Assembly (NCBI RefSeq): GCF_000373185.1
Contig: NZ_KB890631.1
Location: forward strand, 35,552-99,551
Origin: Segatella paludivivens DSM 17968 = JCM 13650
Lineage (GTDB): Bacteria > Bacteroidota > Bacteroidia > Bacteroidales > Bacteroidaceae
Direction of reading: 5' to 3'
Length of the DNA stretch: 64,000 bases
This document shows, in pieces, positions 27,675 through 37,343 of this stretch. The notes beneath the pieces are model-generated. The model made no database searches and was not told the origin of the DNA. It saw nothing but the letters and a program-made list of their open reading frames with translations. A program made the translations under genes and the position numbers. Each line of letters begins with the position of its first letter. Position 1 is the first letter of the stretch.

Positions 27675-29585
27675 ATGATAACAATGAAATTCTTTAATAA
27701 AATTATACTTTTTAGTACATTGACCCTTTCAATGGGATTTGTTTCGTGTACTGACTATCTGGACAAATCTCCAGATTCAGACATCTCGAGTACAGATGCC
27801 TTTAAGGATTTCCATAATTTTCAGGGATTCACGGAAGAACTCTATAATTGCATTCCTGATTTTAATGGTGGTTACTGGACTAACTCTTGGAACTGGGGTG
27901 AGGACGAAATAATCAATGTTGGTACAACCTTCCACTTTGGATACAAGGTTGATCAAGGTGATTTCTGGGGATGGCAGAGAGAATTTGATGGTTGGTCAGC
28001 TGGCTGGATGGATCGCCAGAAAGCTAGTGACTTTAATCCTGGTTCAGACCGTTTTGGTCATAGCCTTTATCCTGGTTGCTGGTATGGCATCCGCAAGGCT
28101 AATATGGGACTTGCTAATCTTGATAAGTTCTCAGGAACAGATGAAGAAAAAAATCTTATCGCAGGTCAACTTTATTTCTTCCGTGCATGGTTCCATTTCG
28201 AACTGATGCAGTATTTTGGTGGTCTACCTTATATAAAAGAGGTTTTGCCTTCAGACCAGACATTAACATTGCCACGTATGACATATAAAGAATGTGCAGA
28301 CTTGGCAGCTGAAGATTTCCGCAAGGCAGCTGACCTTCTTCCTATTGATTGGGATAAGACAACAGTCGGTGCTCAGACAAAGGGTAAAAACCAGTTGCGT
28401 CTTACAAAGATTGCCGCTCTTGGTTATCTTGGCAAGAATTATTTGTGGGCAGCAAGTCCATTGATGGCAAAAGGCACTAGTGCAGGTACGTATGATTATG
28501 ATGCTGACTATGCAAAGAAAGCAGCTGATGCATTCGGTGAATTGTTCCAGACTCTTGCTGGTAACGATACTCAATTTGGCTTGCTTCCTTGGGCTCAGTA
28601 TTCTGAAAACTTCGTTACTTCAGGAGAAAATGGAAAGATGCCTGGTCAGACTAAAGACAACACTATTACTGAGGCTATATTCCGTGGTCCTGTATATGGT
28701 AGTGGTTGGGGTTCTTCTGCTTGGGGGCAGGCTAAGGCTTATGGTGGTAGTGACATTAATGATGGTGGTATCATATTCCTACCTACAGCCAACTATGTAA
28801 ACTATTATGGTATGGCTAACGGTTTACCTCTTAGTGATCCACAGTCTGGATTTGACCCAAATCATCCTTGGAAGGACCGTGATCCACGTTTCTATAATGA
28901 TATTCGTTACGATGGATGTCGTTTAGTAAAGAAGGAAACAACCGGTGCTGATGATAATACCAAATGGCGTTATGCAGATTTACAGACTGGTGGCTTGTTC
29001 CGTAACGAAACTCGTGGAAGTCGTACGGGTTATTTCAACTATAAGTTTATTACCAATGAGTGTAATAAGTGGGATGATGGTTATGGATGGTCTCCACAGA
29101 TTAATATTCATCTTCCATGGATGCGTCTTTCTGATGTTTATTTGATGTATGCCGAGTCTGTTGTCGCAGCCACAGGTAATGCCAATGGCAGTGCAACATC
29201 CTCAATGACAGCTTTGCAGGCTGTTAATAAGATTCGCGAACGTGCCGGAGCCGGTGATGTAAATGCTAATTATGTATCTGATCCACATAAGTTTATGGAT
29301 GAGGTTCGTCGTGAACGTGCTGTTGAACTAGCTTTTGAAGGACATCGTTTTAACGACCTTCGTCGTTGGTTGCTTCTTGACAAATATCCTTATAATATAA
29401 AGACTTCACAAGAATTCCAGCGTGTTGGTAATATTAATCCTACTGATCCAAAACAGGATGTAGTGAGTGGATTCAAAGAATCACTGATCTTGAAGCGTGA
29501 CTTCTCTGCAAAGCATTATTGGTTGCCATTGAAGAAAGCTGATACTGAACTTTATGTTGGATTCGACCAGAATCCTGGTTGGTAA
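27675..29585 (+). CDS. xusB: XusB-type SusD-like xylan-binding lipoprotein
   Basis: A 636-residue SusD/RagB protein, on the long side for the family. The N-terminus is a lipoprotein signal (FVSC) after either ATG 27675 or 27684; the second start (MKFFNK) is the more usual length. SusD segments: AGQLYFFRAWFHFELMQYFG near residue 165, RLSDVYLMYAESVVAATG, KIRERAGAGD and RRERAVELAFEGHRFNDLRR, ending VGFDQNPGW. Tryptophan-rich surface stretches near the N-terminus (GGYWTNSWNWGEDE, WGWQREFDGWSAGW) fit xylan binding. It partners xusA in the same operon, starting 2 bases after its stop. Confidence 0.92.
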   Translation: MITMKFFNKIILFSTLTLSMGFVSCTDYLDKSPDSDISSTDAFKDFHNFQGFTEELYNCIPDFNGGYWTNSWNWGEDEIINVGTTFHFGYKVDQGDFWGWQREFDGWSAGWMDRQKASDFNPGSDRFGHSLYPGCWYGIRKANMGLANLDKFSGTDEEKNLIAGQLYFFRAWFHFELMQYFGGLPYIKEVLPSDQTLTLPRMTYKECADLAAEDFRKAADLLPIDWDKTTVGAQTKGKNQLRLTKIAALGYLGKNYLWAASPLMAKGTSAGTYDYDADYAKKAADAFGELFQTLAGNDTQFGLLPWAQYSENFVTSGENGKMPGQTKDNTITEAIFRGPVYGSGWGSSAWGQAKAYGGSDINDGGIIFLPTANYVNYYGMANGLPLSDPQSGFDPNHPWKDRDPRFYNDIRYDGCRLVKKETTGADDNTKWRYADLQTGGLFRNETRGSRTGYFNYKFITNECNKWDDGYGWSPQINIHLPWMRLSDVYLMYAESVVAATGNANGSATSSMTALQAVNKIRERAGAGDVNANYVSDPHKFMDEVRRERAVELAFEGHRFNDLRRWLLLDKYPYNIKTSQEFQRVGNINPTDPKQDVVSGFKESLILKRDFSAKHYWLPLKKADTELYVGFDQNPGW

Positions 29586-29622
29586 TTAGATTTTTAAAAC
29601 TTACATATTGAATATAAGAGTT

Positions 29623-32454
29623 ATGAAACATATATATAAGACAGTCGCACTTGGAATGGCACTGTTGCCAATGGCAGCATGGGCACAAGACAATGTGGAT
29701 TATAACGACTCCCTCGCCAATAAGGTGAACGTCGCTTTCCGCACTGTTGACAAAAGCGACTTGATGGGTGGTGTCTCATCTGTAAACATGGTTGAGCTCA
29801 CTCATAAAAATTATACTACATACAGTCTTGACAACATGGGGACTTACGTGGGTGGTTTCAATGGTCAGCTATGGAATATGGGTGATGCTTTGGTAATTGT
29901 CGATGGTGTACCTCGTGATGCTAATAATGTGTTGCCAACAGAAATAGAACAGATAACTTTCTTAAAGTCTGCTAGTGCTGTTGTTCTATATGGTAGTCGT
30001 GCAGCAAAGGGCGCAATTCTTATCACTACTAAGCGTGGACGTAATGAGGGACTTAAGATTAGTGTCCGTGGTAATGCTTCTCTTTATGTTCCAAAGAGTT
30101 ACCCTAAGTATTTAGGCTCTTCTGACTATATGAGTCTCTATAATGAGGCTCTCGCTAATGACGGAAAGTCTGCTGTATATAGCAATAATGACATCTATAG
30201 TTATTCACTTGGTGACAATCCTTATCGTTATCCAAGCCTTAACTTCTTCTCTAATGATTATCTGTCAAAAACTTATCAGCGTTATGATGGTACTGCAGAG
30301 TTTTCTGGCGGTGGTAAATTCGCACATTTCTATGCTAACATCGGTTTGATGCATACCAATGATTTGATGAATTTCGGTGAGGGCAAGAAAAACGGTACTA
30401 CACGATTGAATATACGTGGTAATATTGACCTTCGTTTGAACGACTGGATTACCGGTTATATCAATGCAAATGCTACATTTTACGATGCTCGCAGTGACCG
30501 CTCTGACTATTGGGCTCAATCAGCAAAAATTACTCCAACAAGTCAGAACCCTTTGATACCGTTCGTTCCTGTTGATTTTGTATCTCCTGATAATGCTACT
30601 TTGCAGAAGATGATTAGTAATTCAAACTATATTGTTGATGGAAAGTATCTTCTAGGTGGTACGCAGTCTATGCAGACTAACCCATTTGCAGCTATGTATG
30701 TTGCTGGTTGGACTAAGGCTACTAGTCGTCAGATGCAGTTTGATATGGGTGTTAACTTTAATTTGAATCAAGTTCTTCAAGGACTTACATTCAAAACTAA
30801 GTTTGCTGTAGACTATTCTACATCTTATAATACCACATTATCTAACGATTATTCAACTTATGAGGTTAGTTGGGATCAAAACAGATTTAATGGTATTAGT
30901 AACATTACCAAGTATGGTACAGATAAGCGAAGTGGTTATCCAACAGCTGATGGTACAGTTTACAAGCAGACAATTCTTGTCCAGGGACAATTTGATTATG
31001 CTCGTTCATTCGGTAAAAATAATGTTAACGCAACATTATTGGGAAATGGATACCAGCAGAGTCTTTCAGGTGAATACCATCGTGTAAGTAATGTTAATCT
31101 AGGTCTTGATCTTAATTATAATTATAACAAGACTTATTATGCAGACTTGTCAACGGCTGCTATTCATTCAGCCAAACTTGCTCCAGGACATAGAGATGCT
31201 GTTTCTCCGGTAATGTCATTGGCTTGGCGCTTGTCTAATGAAAAATTCATGCAAGGAACAAAAAGCTGGTTGACAGATTTGAAGTTTAATGCTTCTTATG
31301 GTATTATAAACGAAGACTTGGATATTGAAAAGTATTACATGTATGATAATTTGTTCACAGCTACCGGTACATGGTGGGGATGGAGTGAGAGTGCAAACTC
31401 ATTACAAACTTCAGATTCTCAGCGTGGTGGCAATAAAGATCTTACTTTTATCAAGCGCAAGGAATTCCGTTTAGGTCTTGATGCAAATTTGTGGAATGGA
31501 CTTATTACATTGAATGCCAACTACTTTGATGTTAAGACAACTGGTTTGATTACAACTCCAGAGGCAACATTCCCTAGCTATTTCAAAACATATTGGCCAG
31601 TATCTTCTTTCTTAGCTTATATGAACTATAACAATCAGAGTCGTAGTGGTTTAGACTTTACGGTGAATGCTCATAAGAAATTTGGAGAATTAGACTTGCA
31701 GGCAGGTGTTACAGGTATGGTATATTCTTGTAAAAACACTAAATACAGCGAGAATGTTGCTTATGACTGGTTGAAGAGTGAAGGTGCTCGCATTGATGCA
31801 CTTCGTGGTTATCAGTGCTTAGGCTTCATGACAGAAAAAGATGTTGTAAGAGATGCTTCTGGAAAAATTACTGGTTATGCACCTGGTGTTGCTGTAATCA
31901 ACAACAATGCACAGCCTGGTGATTTGAAATACAAGGATCAGAATGGTGATGGTGTTATCGATGGTAAGGATCAGGTGATACTTGGTCATTGGACGCCTGA
32001 TTTCAACCTTGGTTTTAACTTTACAGCTAATTACAAGAGATTCACTCTCTTTATGGGTGTTACAGGAAACTTCGGTGCCTCTGCTGTTAAGAATAATTCT
32101 TATGAATGGGTATATGGTGCAAGTAAATACTCTGACGTAGTACTTGGTCGCTGGACTCCAGGGACTGCCGCTACAGCAACATATCCTCGTCTGACAACTC
32201 AGGGTGGTGATCTAAACTTCGTAACTTCAGACTTCTGGACATACAAGACAGATGCTGTTCGCTTAAATAAGGTTCAGATTACTTATGATTTGCCATCTAG
32301 TCTCTTCAAAGGTTCATTTGTTCATAGTCTCTCCATATATGTATATGGTAGCGACTTACTCACTATTGCCAAAGAACGTAAGTACATGGAGACAAATGTT
32401 GGTTCTGCACCACAATGTCGCAGTTACAATCTTGGCTTAAAGGTTAATTTCTAA
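29623..32454 (+). CDS. xusC: XusC-type SusC-like transporter lacking the carboxypeptidase-like domain
   Basis: About 943 residues from the ATG 29623 (MKHIYKTVALG); the frame also opens at a TTG 15 bases earlier, which I reject. Signal peptide ending AAWAQ. Unlike xusA it has no carboxypeptidase-regulatory-like domain: the mature protein begins about 20 residues before a TonB-box-like NKVNVAFRTVDKSDLMGG and goes straight into a plug (DNMGTYVGGFNG, DALVIVDGVPRDANN, LKSASAVVLYGSRAAKGAIL). The barrel shows HSAKLAPGHRDAVSPVMSLA, a KYKDQNGDGVIDGKDQV loop and the ending CRSYNLGLKVNF. The second SusC of Prevotella and Bacteroides xylan loci works as its own pair with the next SusD, probably for other xylan fragment sizes or decorations (inference). 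Confidence 0.92.
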   Translation: MKHIYKTVALGMALLPMAAWAQDNVDYNDSLANKVNVAFRTVDKSDLMGGVSSVNMVELTHKNYTTYSLDNMGTYVGGFNGQLWNMGDALVIVDGVPRDANNVLPTEIEQITFLKSASAVVLYGSRAAKGAILITTKRGRNEGLKISVRGNASLYVPKSYPKYLGSSDYMSLYNEALANDGKSAVYSNNDIYSYSLGDNPYRYPSLNFFSNDYLSKTYQRYDGTAEFSGGGKFAHFYANIGLMHTNDLMNFGEGKKNGTTRLNIRGNIDLRLNDWITGYINANATFYDARSDRSDYWAQSAKITPTSQNPLIPFVPVDFVSPDNATLQKMISNSNYIVDGKYLLGGTQSMQTNPFAAMYVAGWTKATSRQMQFDMGVNFNLNQVLQGLTFKTKFAVDYSTSYNTTLSNDYSTYEVSWDQNRFNGISNITKYGTDKRSGYPTADGTVYKQTILVQGQFDYARSFGKNNVNATLLGNGYQQSLSGEYHRVSNVNLGLDLNYNYNKTYYADLSTAAIHSAKLAPGHRDAVSPVMSLAWRLSNEKFMQGTKSWLTDLKFNASYGIINEDLDIEKYYMYDNLFTATGTWWGWSESANSLQTSDSQRGGNKDLTFIKRKEFRLGLDANLWNGLITLNANYFDVKTTGLITTPEATFPSYFKTYWPVSSFLAYMNYNNQSRSGLDFTVNAHKKFGELDLQAGVTGMVYSCKNTKYSENVAYDWLKSEGARIDALRGYQCLGFMTEKDVVRDASGKITGYAPGVAVINNNAQPGDLKYKDQNGDGVIDGKDQVILGHWTPDFNLGFNFTANYKRFTLFMGVTGNFGASAVKNNSYEWVYGASKYSDVVLGRWTPGTAATATYPRLTTQGGDLNFVTSDFWTYKTDAVRLNKVQITYDLPSSLFKGSFVHSLSIYVYGSDLLTIAKERKYMETNVGSAPQCRSYNLGLKVNF

Positions 32455-32467
32455 AGACTTGAAAATC

Positions 32468-34255
32468 ATGAAAAAGATTTTAAATATATTGACTTTGGCG
32501 GTTGTAGCTCTGGCTTTCACCTCGTGTGATGACCTTTTCAAACCAGCTATTGAGAACAATCTTGGTTTGGATTATATGTATAATAATGCCGGATACGCAG
32601 AAGGTGTGCTTGGTAATGCTTATACACGTATTCCATGCGGTTCATTCCCTTTCAGTGAAGTGGGTACTGATGATGCCGTAAGCAATGATCCTACAAATAA
32701 TTATCGTAAAATCACTGCTGGCAGTTGGACTTCTGACAACAACCCTACAGAACGTTGGCGTGATTGTCGTGCTGGTATAACTTATGTCAACCTTTTCTTG
32801 AGTAAGGCTGACAAGGTACATTGGGCTGATGACGAGGTCGCTGCCGGAATGTTCAAAGATAGAGAAATGGGTGAGGCTTATGGCATGCGTGCTATGTTCA
32901 TGTATTATTTGCTTCAGGCTCATGGCGGATTTGACGCACAGGGTAACTTGCTTGGTGTGCCAATCGTAAATACAGCTGAGGATGTAAATTCAGAATTTAA
33001 TGTTCCTCGTAATACATTTGCTGAATGTATGAAGGCTATTTATGACGATTGTCAGAAAGCATTGGAACTACTTCCTACAAATTACGCAGATATATCTTCT
33101 GATGCACAGATACCAACAAAGTATAAGGGTGCGTCAACAGGCCAGTACAACCGTGTGTTCGGTTCTATATTCAATGGTAGAATGAATGGTGCTATTGTTG
33201 AGGCATTCCGTTCAAAGGCTGCCCTTCTTGCAGCTAGTCCTGCATTTCAGGCTTCAGGGGCTAAATGGGAAGATGCTGCGAACTATTCAGCACAGGTGCT
33301 AGACCGTATCGGTGGTGTAAGTGGCATGGATAAGAACGGTTGGACTTGGTATGGAAATACCAATGAAATAGATGGTCTTGCTAATGGAGTATGTCCAAAA
33401 GAAGTGTTATGGCGTGGTGAAAAAAGCTCTAATAATGATTGGGAAACCGATAACTTTCCTCCATCTCTTTATGGTAAAGGCTTAATAAATCCTACACAGA
33501 ATTTCGTTGATGCATTCCCTGATAAGAACGGTTATCCTATCAATGTGTCAACTATATATAAGGATACAATTCCTTATGCAAATCGTGATCCTAGACTTGC
33601 TGCTTATGTTGTATTGAATGGTGGACAGGTTGGTGTAAACCAAACTCCAATCAACACTGCTACAGATGCAACAGATTCAAAGGATAATACGAAACCAAAC
33701 AAAGATGGTATCAACCACTTTAGTGGTAGCAGTACACGTACTGGTTACTATCTTCGTAAATTGCTGCGTCAGGATGTAAACTTGGATCCAACTGCTACAT
33801 CAAAGCAGATGCACTATACTCCGAGAATACGTTTTACAGAAATTTTTCTTAACTATGCTGAGGCTGCAAATGAGGCTTGGGGACCAACAGGAAATGGCGG
33901 TCACGGATATTCTGCTTATGATATCATAGTTGCTCTTCATAATCGCGCTGGTGTTGGTAATGATTATCTTGAATCAATAAAAACAGATAAGGATAAAATG
34001 CGTCAGTTGATTCGTAACGAGCGTCGCATTGAACTTTCTTTCGAAGGTTTCCGTTTCTGGGATTTGCGTCGTTGGAATGCTCCTCTTACAGAAAAAGCAA
34101 CGGGCATGAGTATTAATTCCGCAAAGAAAACTTATTCTTATGTGGATGTTGAAACTCGCGACTATAAGGATTACATGAACTATGGTCCAATCCCATACTC
34201 AGAGGTTCTAAAGTTCGATCAGCTTCAACAGAACAAGGGATGGGAATTAAAATAA
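32468..34255 (+). CDS. xusD: XusD-type SusD-like xylan-binding lipoprotein
   Basis: About 595 residues from the ATG 32468 (MKKILNIL); a TTG 9 bases upstream is in frame but less likely. Lipobox FTSC. SusD segments: GEAYGMRAMFMYYLLQAHGG, SKAALLAASPAFQASG, RFTEIFLNYAEAANEAWG, LHNRAGVGN and RNERRIELSFEGFRFWDLRR, ending FDQLQQNKGWELK. It pairs with xusC, whose stop codon is 13 bases upstream. Sequence identity to known xylan-binding SusD proteins would need an alignment; the assignment follows from position and family. Confidence 0.92.
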   Translation: MKKILNILTLAVVALAFTSCDDLFKPAIENNLGLDYMYNNAGYAEGVLGNAYTRIPCGSFPFSEVGTDDAVSNDPTNNYRKITAGSWTSDNNPTERWRDCRAGITYVNLFLSKADKVHWADDEVAAGMFKDREMGEAYGMRAMFMYYLLQAHGGFDAQGNLLGVPIVNTAEDVNSEFNVPRNTFAECMKAIYDDCQKALELLPTNYADISSDAQIPTKYKGASTGQYNRVFGSIFNGRMNGAIVEAFRSKAALLAASPAFQASGAKWEDAANYSAQVLDRIGGVSGMDKNGWTWYGNTNEIDGLANGVCPKEVLWRGEKSSNNDWETDNFPPSLYGKGLINPTQNFVDAFPDKNGYPINVSTIYKDTIPYANRDPRLAAYVVLNGGQVGVNQTPINTATDATDSKDNTKPNKDGINHFSGSSTRTGYYLRKLLRQDVNLDPTATSKQMHYTPRIRFTEIFLNYAEAANEAWGPTGNGGHGYSAYDIIVALHNRAGVGNDYLESIKTDKDKMRQLIRNERRIELSFEGFRFWDLRRWNAPLTEKATGMSINSAKKTYSYVDVETRDYKDYMNYGPIPYSEVLKFDQLQQNKGWELK

Positions 34256-34267
34256 TCAATTATAAAA

Positions 34268-35287
34268 ATGCTATTAAATATGAAAATTAAACATATATTC
34301 CTGTCTATTCTTGCCGTTTCTGCAGCTTTCATGACTTCATCATGCGAGAATGGCGACAAGGAATTTGGTGACTTTGATTACCAGACAGTTTATTTTGCTA
34401 AGCAAAGCCCTGTGCGTACAATAACTTTGGGTGAGGACGTATATCCTACTGATCTTGATAATGCTCATGATTTCGAAGTTTATGTTACTCTTGGTGGTGT
34501 TGAGAAGAATAAGGTAGACCGTAAGGTTACACTAGCTGTAGATGAATCTCTTTGTGCAGGAAAGTCTTTTGATGACGGTCATTCTATATTGGCTTTGCCA
34601 AAAGATTATTATCAGTTGAGCTCTAATGAACTTACAATAAGCAAGGGGCAAATCATGGGATGTATAAAGGTGCATCTTACAGATGCTTTCTTTAATGATT
34701 CTAAGTCAACAGCATTAAATTATGTTTTGCCTTTGAAAATTGTGAGTGCAGGTAGCGATTCAATTCTTGCAACAAGAAATTATACTCTTTACGCAGTAAA
34801 ATATAAGAATCCATACACAGGTTGCTGGTTGAGTCATGGTACTGACAATATAGATTATAATGGTGTAAAGACAACCGTGACTCGTGAACCTCAATACGTT
34901 GAGAAATATGATTTGCGCTATCTTGCTACAACATCTTTAAAGCAATGTACATATCCTATAACAACCACAGTGACTCAACAGGATAGTAATGGAAAAGATG
35001 TTGAGGTTGAGATGACACGTAACTTGGTTCTAACGTTTGATGATGCAGGCAACTGTACTTTGAGTTCTAATGATGCCGATTTTGTAGTTACTGGTACTGG
35101 TAAGTGGACATATCATGGTGCAATAAAGGCATGGAATAATACAGACCGTGACCTTATTGATCTTACTTATGATGCTACATTTAAATACAACTATGGTACT
35201 GAAGCACGCTATAAAAAGATCTCAACAAAGGAGTCTTTGATAATGCGTGATCGCCAGAGTAAGTATGAAACATTTAATTTCAAATAA
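34268..35287 (+). CDS. xusE: XusE-type lipoprotein, DUF1735-like surface binding protein
   Basis: A 339-residue lipoprotein (TSSC after the signal). Start at ATG 34268 (MLLNMK) or ATG 34280 (MKIKHIF); the second gives a standard signal peptide. Residues about 35-175 look like the DUF1735/BT_3987-type N-terminal domain: YQTVYFAKQSPVRTITLGED, VTLAVDESLC, LPKDYYQLSSNELTISKGQI and LPLKIVSA. The rest is a beta-rich C-terminal domain (GCWLSHGTDNIDYNGVKTTV, KWTYHGAIKAWNN). In Prevotella the gene between the second SusD and the GH10 xylanase is xusE, a surface protein thought to bind xylan. No catalytic motif. The gaps to neighbours are 12 and 8 bases. Confidence 0.86.
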   Translation: MLLNMKIKHIFLSILAVSAAFMTSSCENGDKEFGDFDYQTVYFAKQSPVRTITLGEDVYPTDLDNAHDFEVYVTLGGVEKNKVDRKVTLAVDESLCAGKSFDDGHSILALPKDYYQLSSNELTISKGQIMGCIKVHLTDAFFNDSKSTALNYVLPLKIVSAGSDSILATRNYTLYAVKYKNPYTGCWLSHGTDNIDYNGVKTTVTREPQYVEKYDLRYLATTSLKQCTYPITTTVTQQDSNGKDVEVEMTRNLVLTFDDAGNCTLSSNDADFVVTGTGKWTYHGAIKAWNNTDRDLIDLTYDATFKYNYGTEARYKKISTKESLIMRDRQSKYETFNFK

Positions 35288-35295
35288 TCTTAATT

Positions 35296-36987
35296 ATGAA
35301 ATACAACAAGATAATTTCATTTGCAGCTGCTGCAGTGCTGTTATGTGGTTGTGCTGACAATGATATGTTTAGCCAGGCTCCTAATGAGCCTGGAATAACA
35401 GGTCAGTATGACTATCTAAATGGCTATAATAAGCTGAAGACATACGTTGACCGTAACGCAAATCCTAACTTTAAGTTGGGTACAGGTGTCAGTGCAGCCG
35501 ACTATCTTGGCCATAAAATGGCATGGACTGTTACTAATGAAAACTTTGACGAGTTCACTCCTGGTAATGAAATGAAGTTCGCTTCTGTCGTTAAAGATGA
35601 CGGAACAATGGACTTCTCAACAGTAAAAGATCTTGTAAATAAGTCGGCTGAAGCTGGACTTACCGTTTATGGTCACACACTTTGTTGGCATTCTCAGCAA
35701 AATATGACTTATCTGAAAACTTTGCTTGCTCCACCTAACTATTTCTTGCATGTAACTTCTACAAGTTCTGGTTCGAATGCTTGGGATGCATCAATAACAT
35801 ATCCACTTTCTAGTCCACTGACTGTTGACAAGACTTATGTTATTACGTTTAAGGGAAGGATTAATGCAGAAGCATGGACTTCTAAGGATCCTGTTCAGCT
35901 CTATTTCTGGCCTAGTTGCGAAAAGGGAACTCAATATCTTGCTGGTTTCCAATTGACTAAAACTTGGAACCAAGTTTCTTTGGAGTTCAAAGCATCACAG
36001 CCAATAGAAAAATTGAATTTCGAATTTGGTTTCTTAAAAGGTGATTTTTGCATAGATGACATATCACTTGTAGAGAAAGGAACAGATAAAAATCTTATAT
36101 TAAATTCCGATTTTGAGGACGATAATGTTAGTAATTGGACCTTCCCTTCATGGCTTAAACAATTGTCAATCATTCGTGATAAGGAAGAATCTGCTAACTC
36201 TGGAGGTGAAGAGGCTGCAAAGGATTCACTTAACAAGGTGCTTGATAAGTGGGTAGGTGGTATGATGACAGCTTGTGACGGTAAAGTTAAGGCTTTCGAT
36301 GCTGTAAACGAACCTATGAGCGATAATGTTCCTACAGAACTTAAGACAGGTACTAATGGGCGTGATGGCAGTACAAAGACAAACTTCTTCTGGCAGGATT
36401 ATCTTGGTAAAGATTACGCACGTACAGTTGTTGCTCTTGCACGTAAGTATGGACCTTCTGATCTAAAATTATTTATCAATGATTATAATCTAGAGGCTGC
36501 ATATAACAAAAATGCTAAATGTCAGGGATTAATTGATATGATTAAGTACTGGGAGAGCGATGGTGTTACAAAGATTGATGGTATCGGAACTCAGATGCAT
36601 GTTACCTGTTCTCTGAATCCTACTACTCAGAAGCAGAATGAAGATGCTGTCGTTAATCAGTTCAAGTTGCTTGCTGCAACTGGTAAACTCATCAAAATCT
36701 CAGAACTTGATATGGGATTGGCTGACGCAGCTGGTAAAACACTAACTACTGATAGTGTGAATACTGAGGAAGCACAGAATGCACAGAAGGCTTATTACAA
36801 CTTCATTATCAAGGCATACTTTGATAATATCCCTGTTGCCCAGCGCTATGGTATTACGTTATGGTCTCAGACTGATAGCCCTGCAAATAGCGGATGGCGT
36901 CCTAATGAACCAATAGGCCTTTGGGATAAAAACTATGTACGCAAACCAGCTTACGCAGGTTTTGCAGATGGATTGGCTGGAAAATAA
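35296..36987 (+). CDS. GH10 endo-beta-1,4-xylanase lipoprotein with inserted carbohydrate-binding module
   Basis: A 563-residue lipoprotein (LLCGC near residue 17-18). The GH10 barrel is split: GVSAADYLGHKMAWTVTNENF, TPGNEMKFASV and YGHTLCWHSQQ come first, then an insert at about residues 146-290, then GKVKAFDAVNEPMSD with acid/base E339, LFINDYNLEA, DGIGTQMHV and ISELDMGL with the nucleophile E470. Insertion of CBM4_9-like modules after the third strand is the hallmark of Prevotella and Bacteroides Xyn10 enzymes of xus-type clusters. Here the insert holds only one module's worth of sequence, and its usual opening segment (NLILNSDFEDD) comes at the end instead of the start. The enzyme cuts xylan at the cell surface. 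It is the last gene of the operon, with a terminator at 37011. Confidence 0.93.
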   Translation: MKYNKIISFAAAAVLLCGCADNDMFSQAPNEPGITGQYDYLNGYNKLKTYVDRNANPNFKLGTGVSAADYLGHKMAWTVTNENFDEFTPGNEMKFASVVKDDGTMDFSTVKDLVNKSAEAGLTVYGHTLCWHSQQNMTYLKTLLAPPNYFLHVTSTSSGSNAWDASITYPLSSPLTVDKTYVITFKGRINAEAWTSKDPVQLYFWPSCEKGTQYLAGFQLTKTWNQVSLEFKASQPIEKLNFEFGFLKGDFCIDDISLVEKGTDKNLILNSDFEDDNVSNWTFPSWLKQLSIIRDKEESANSGGEEAAKDSLNKVLDKWVGGMMTACDGKVKAFDAVNEPMSDNVPTELKTGTNGRDGSTKTNFFWQDYLGKDYARTVVALARKYGPSDLKLFINDYNLEAAYNKNAKCQGLIDMIKYWESDGVTKIDGIGTQMHVTCSLNPTTQKQNEDAVVNQFKLLAATGKLIKISELDMGLADAAGKTLTTDSVNTEEAQNAQKAYYNFIIKAYFDNIPVAQRYGITLWSQTDSPANSGWRPNEPIGLWDKNYVRKPAYAGFADGLAGK

Positions 36988-37010
36988 TATTTTAAGGCTT
37001 AATAATAATA

Positions 37011-37046
37011 AATGACGTCCGATATTTGTCGGACGTCATTTTTATT
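37011..37046 (+). terminator. Terminator of the xus operon
   Basis: A perfect 12-bp stem AATGACGTCCGA with TCGGACGTCATT, loop TATTTG, then TTTATTT. The strongest terminator in the window. Confidence 0.93.
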
Positions 37047-37343
37047 TATACCGATTGACATCTTATTCTTAATTATAATTATTAGGTCATTCTAAGTGAG
37101 TTTTGAATACAGTAATAATGATAGAGAATCTATTTTGTGATGTGCTTTTAAATAATTACTCTATAATATTAACAACAATGTATTAATATATATTTATTTG
37201 TCTAAGGTCAAGCTGTTATGATATGATGCTTTTAGTAAATTTGATACATTCAGAAAAGTCTATGATACATTAATTCATACTATTATATAGTAAAAACAAT
37301 AACTTTGCAGACATGATTTAATAAATTATCTGTTTAAATAATT
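37047..37343 (+). promoter_or_regulatory. 297-base region with two promoter boxes for the downstream GH43
   Basis: Two -7 boxes, TAAATTTG (37236-37243) and TAACTTTG (37300-37307), lie before the GH43 ATG. GATACATT occurs twice between them. A 15-base direct repeat ATAGTAAAAACAATA occurs at 37287-37301 and again at 37347-37361 across the start of the coding region. No protein gene is seen. Confidence 0.6.
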
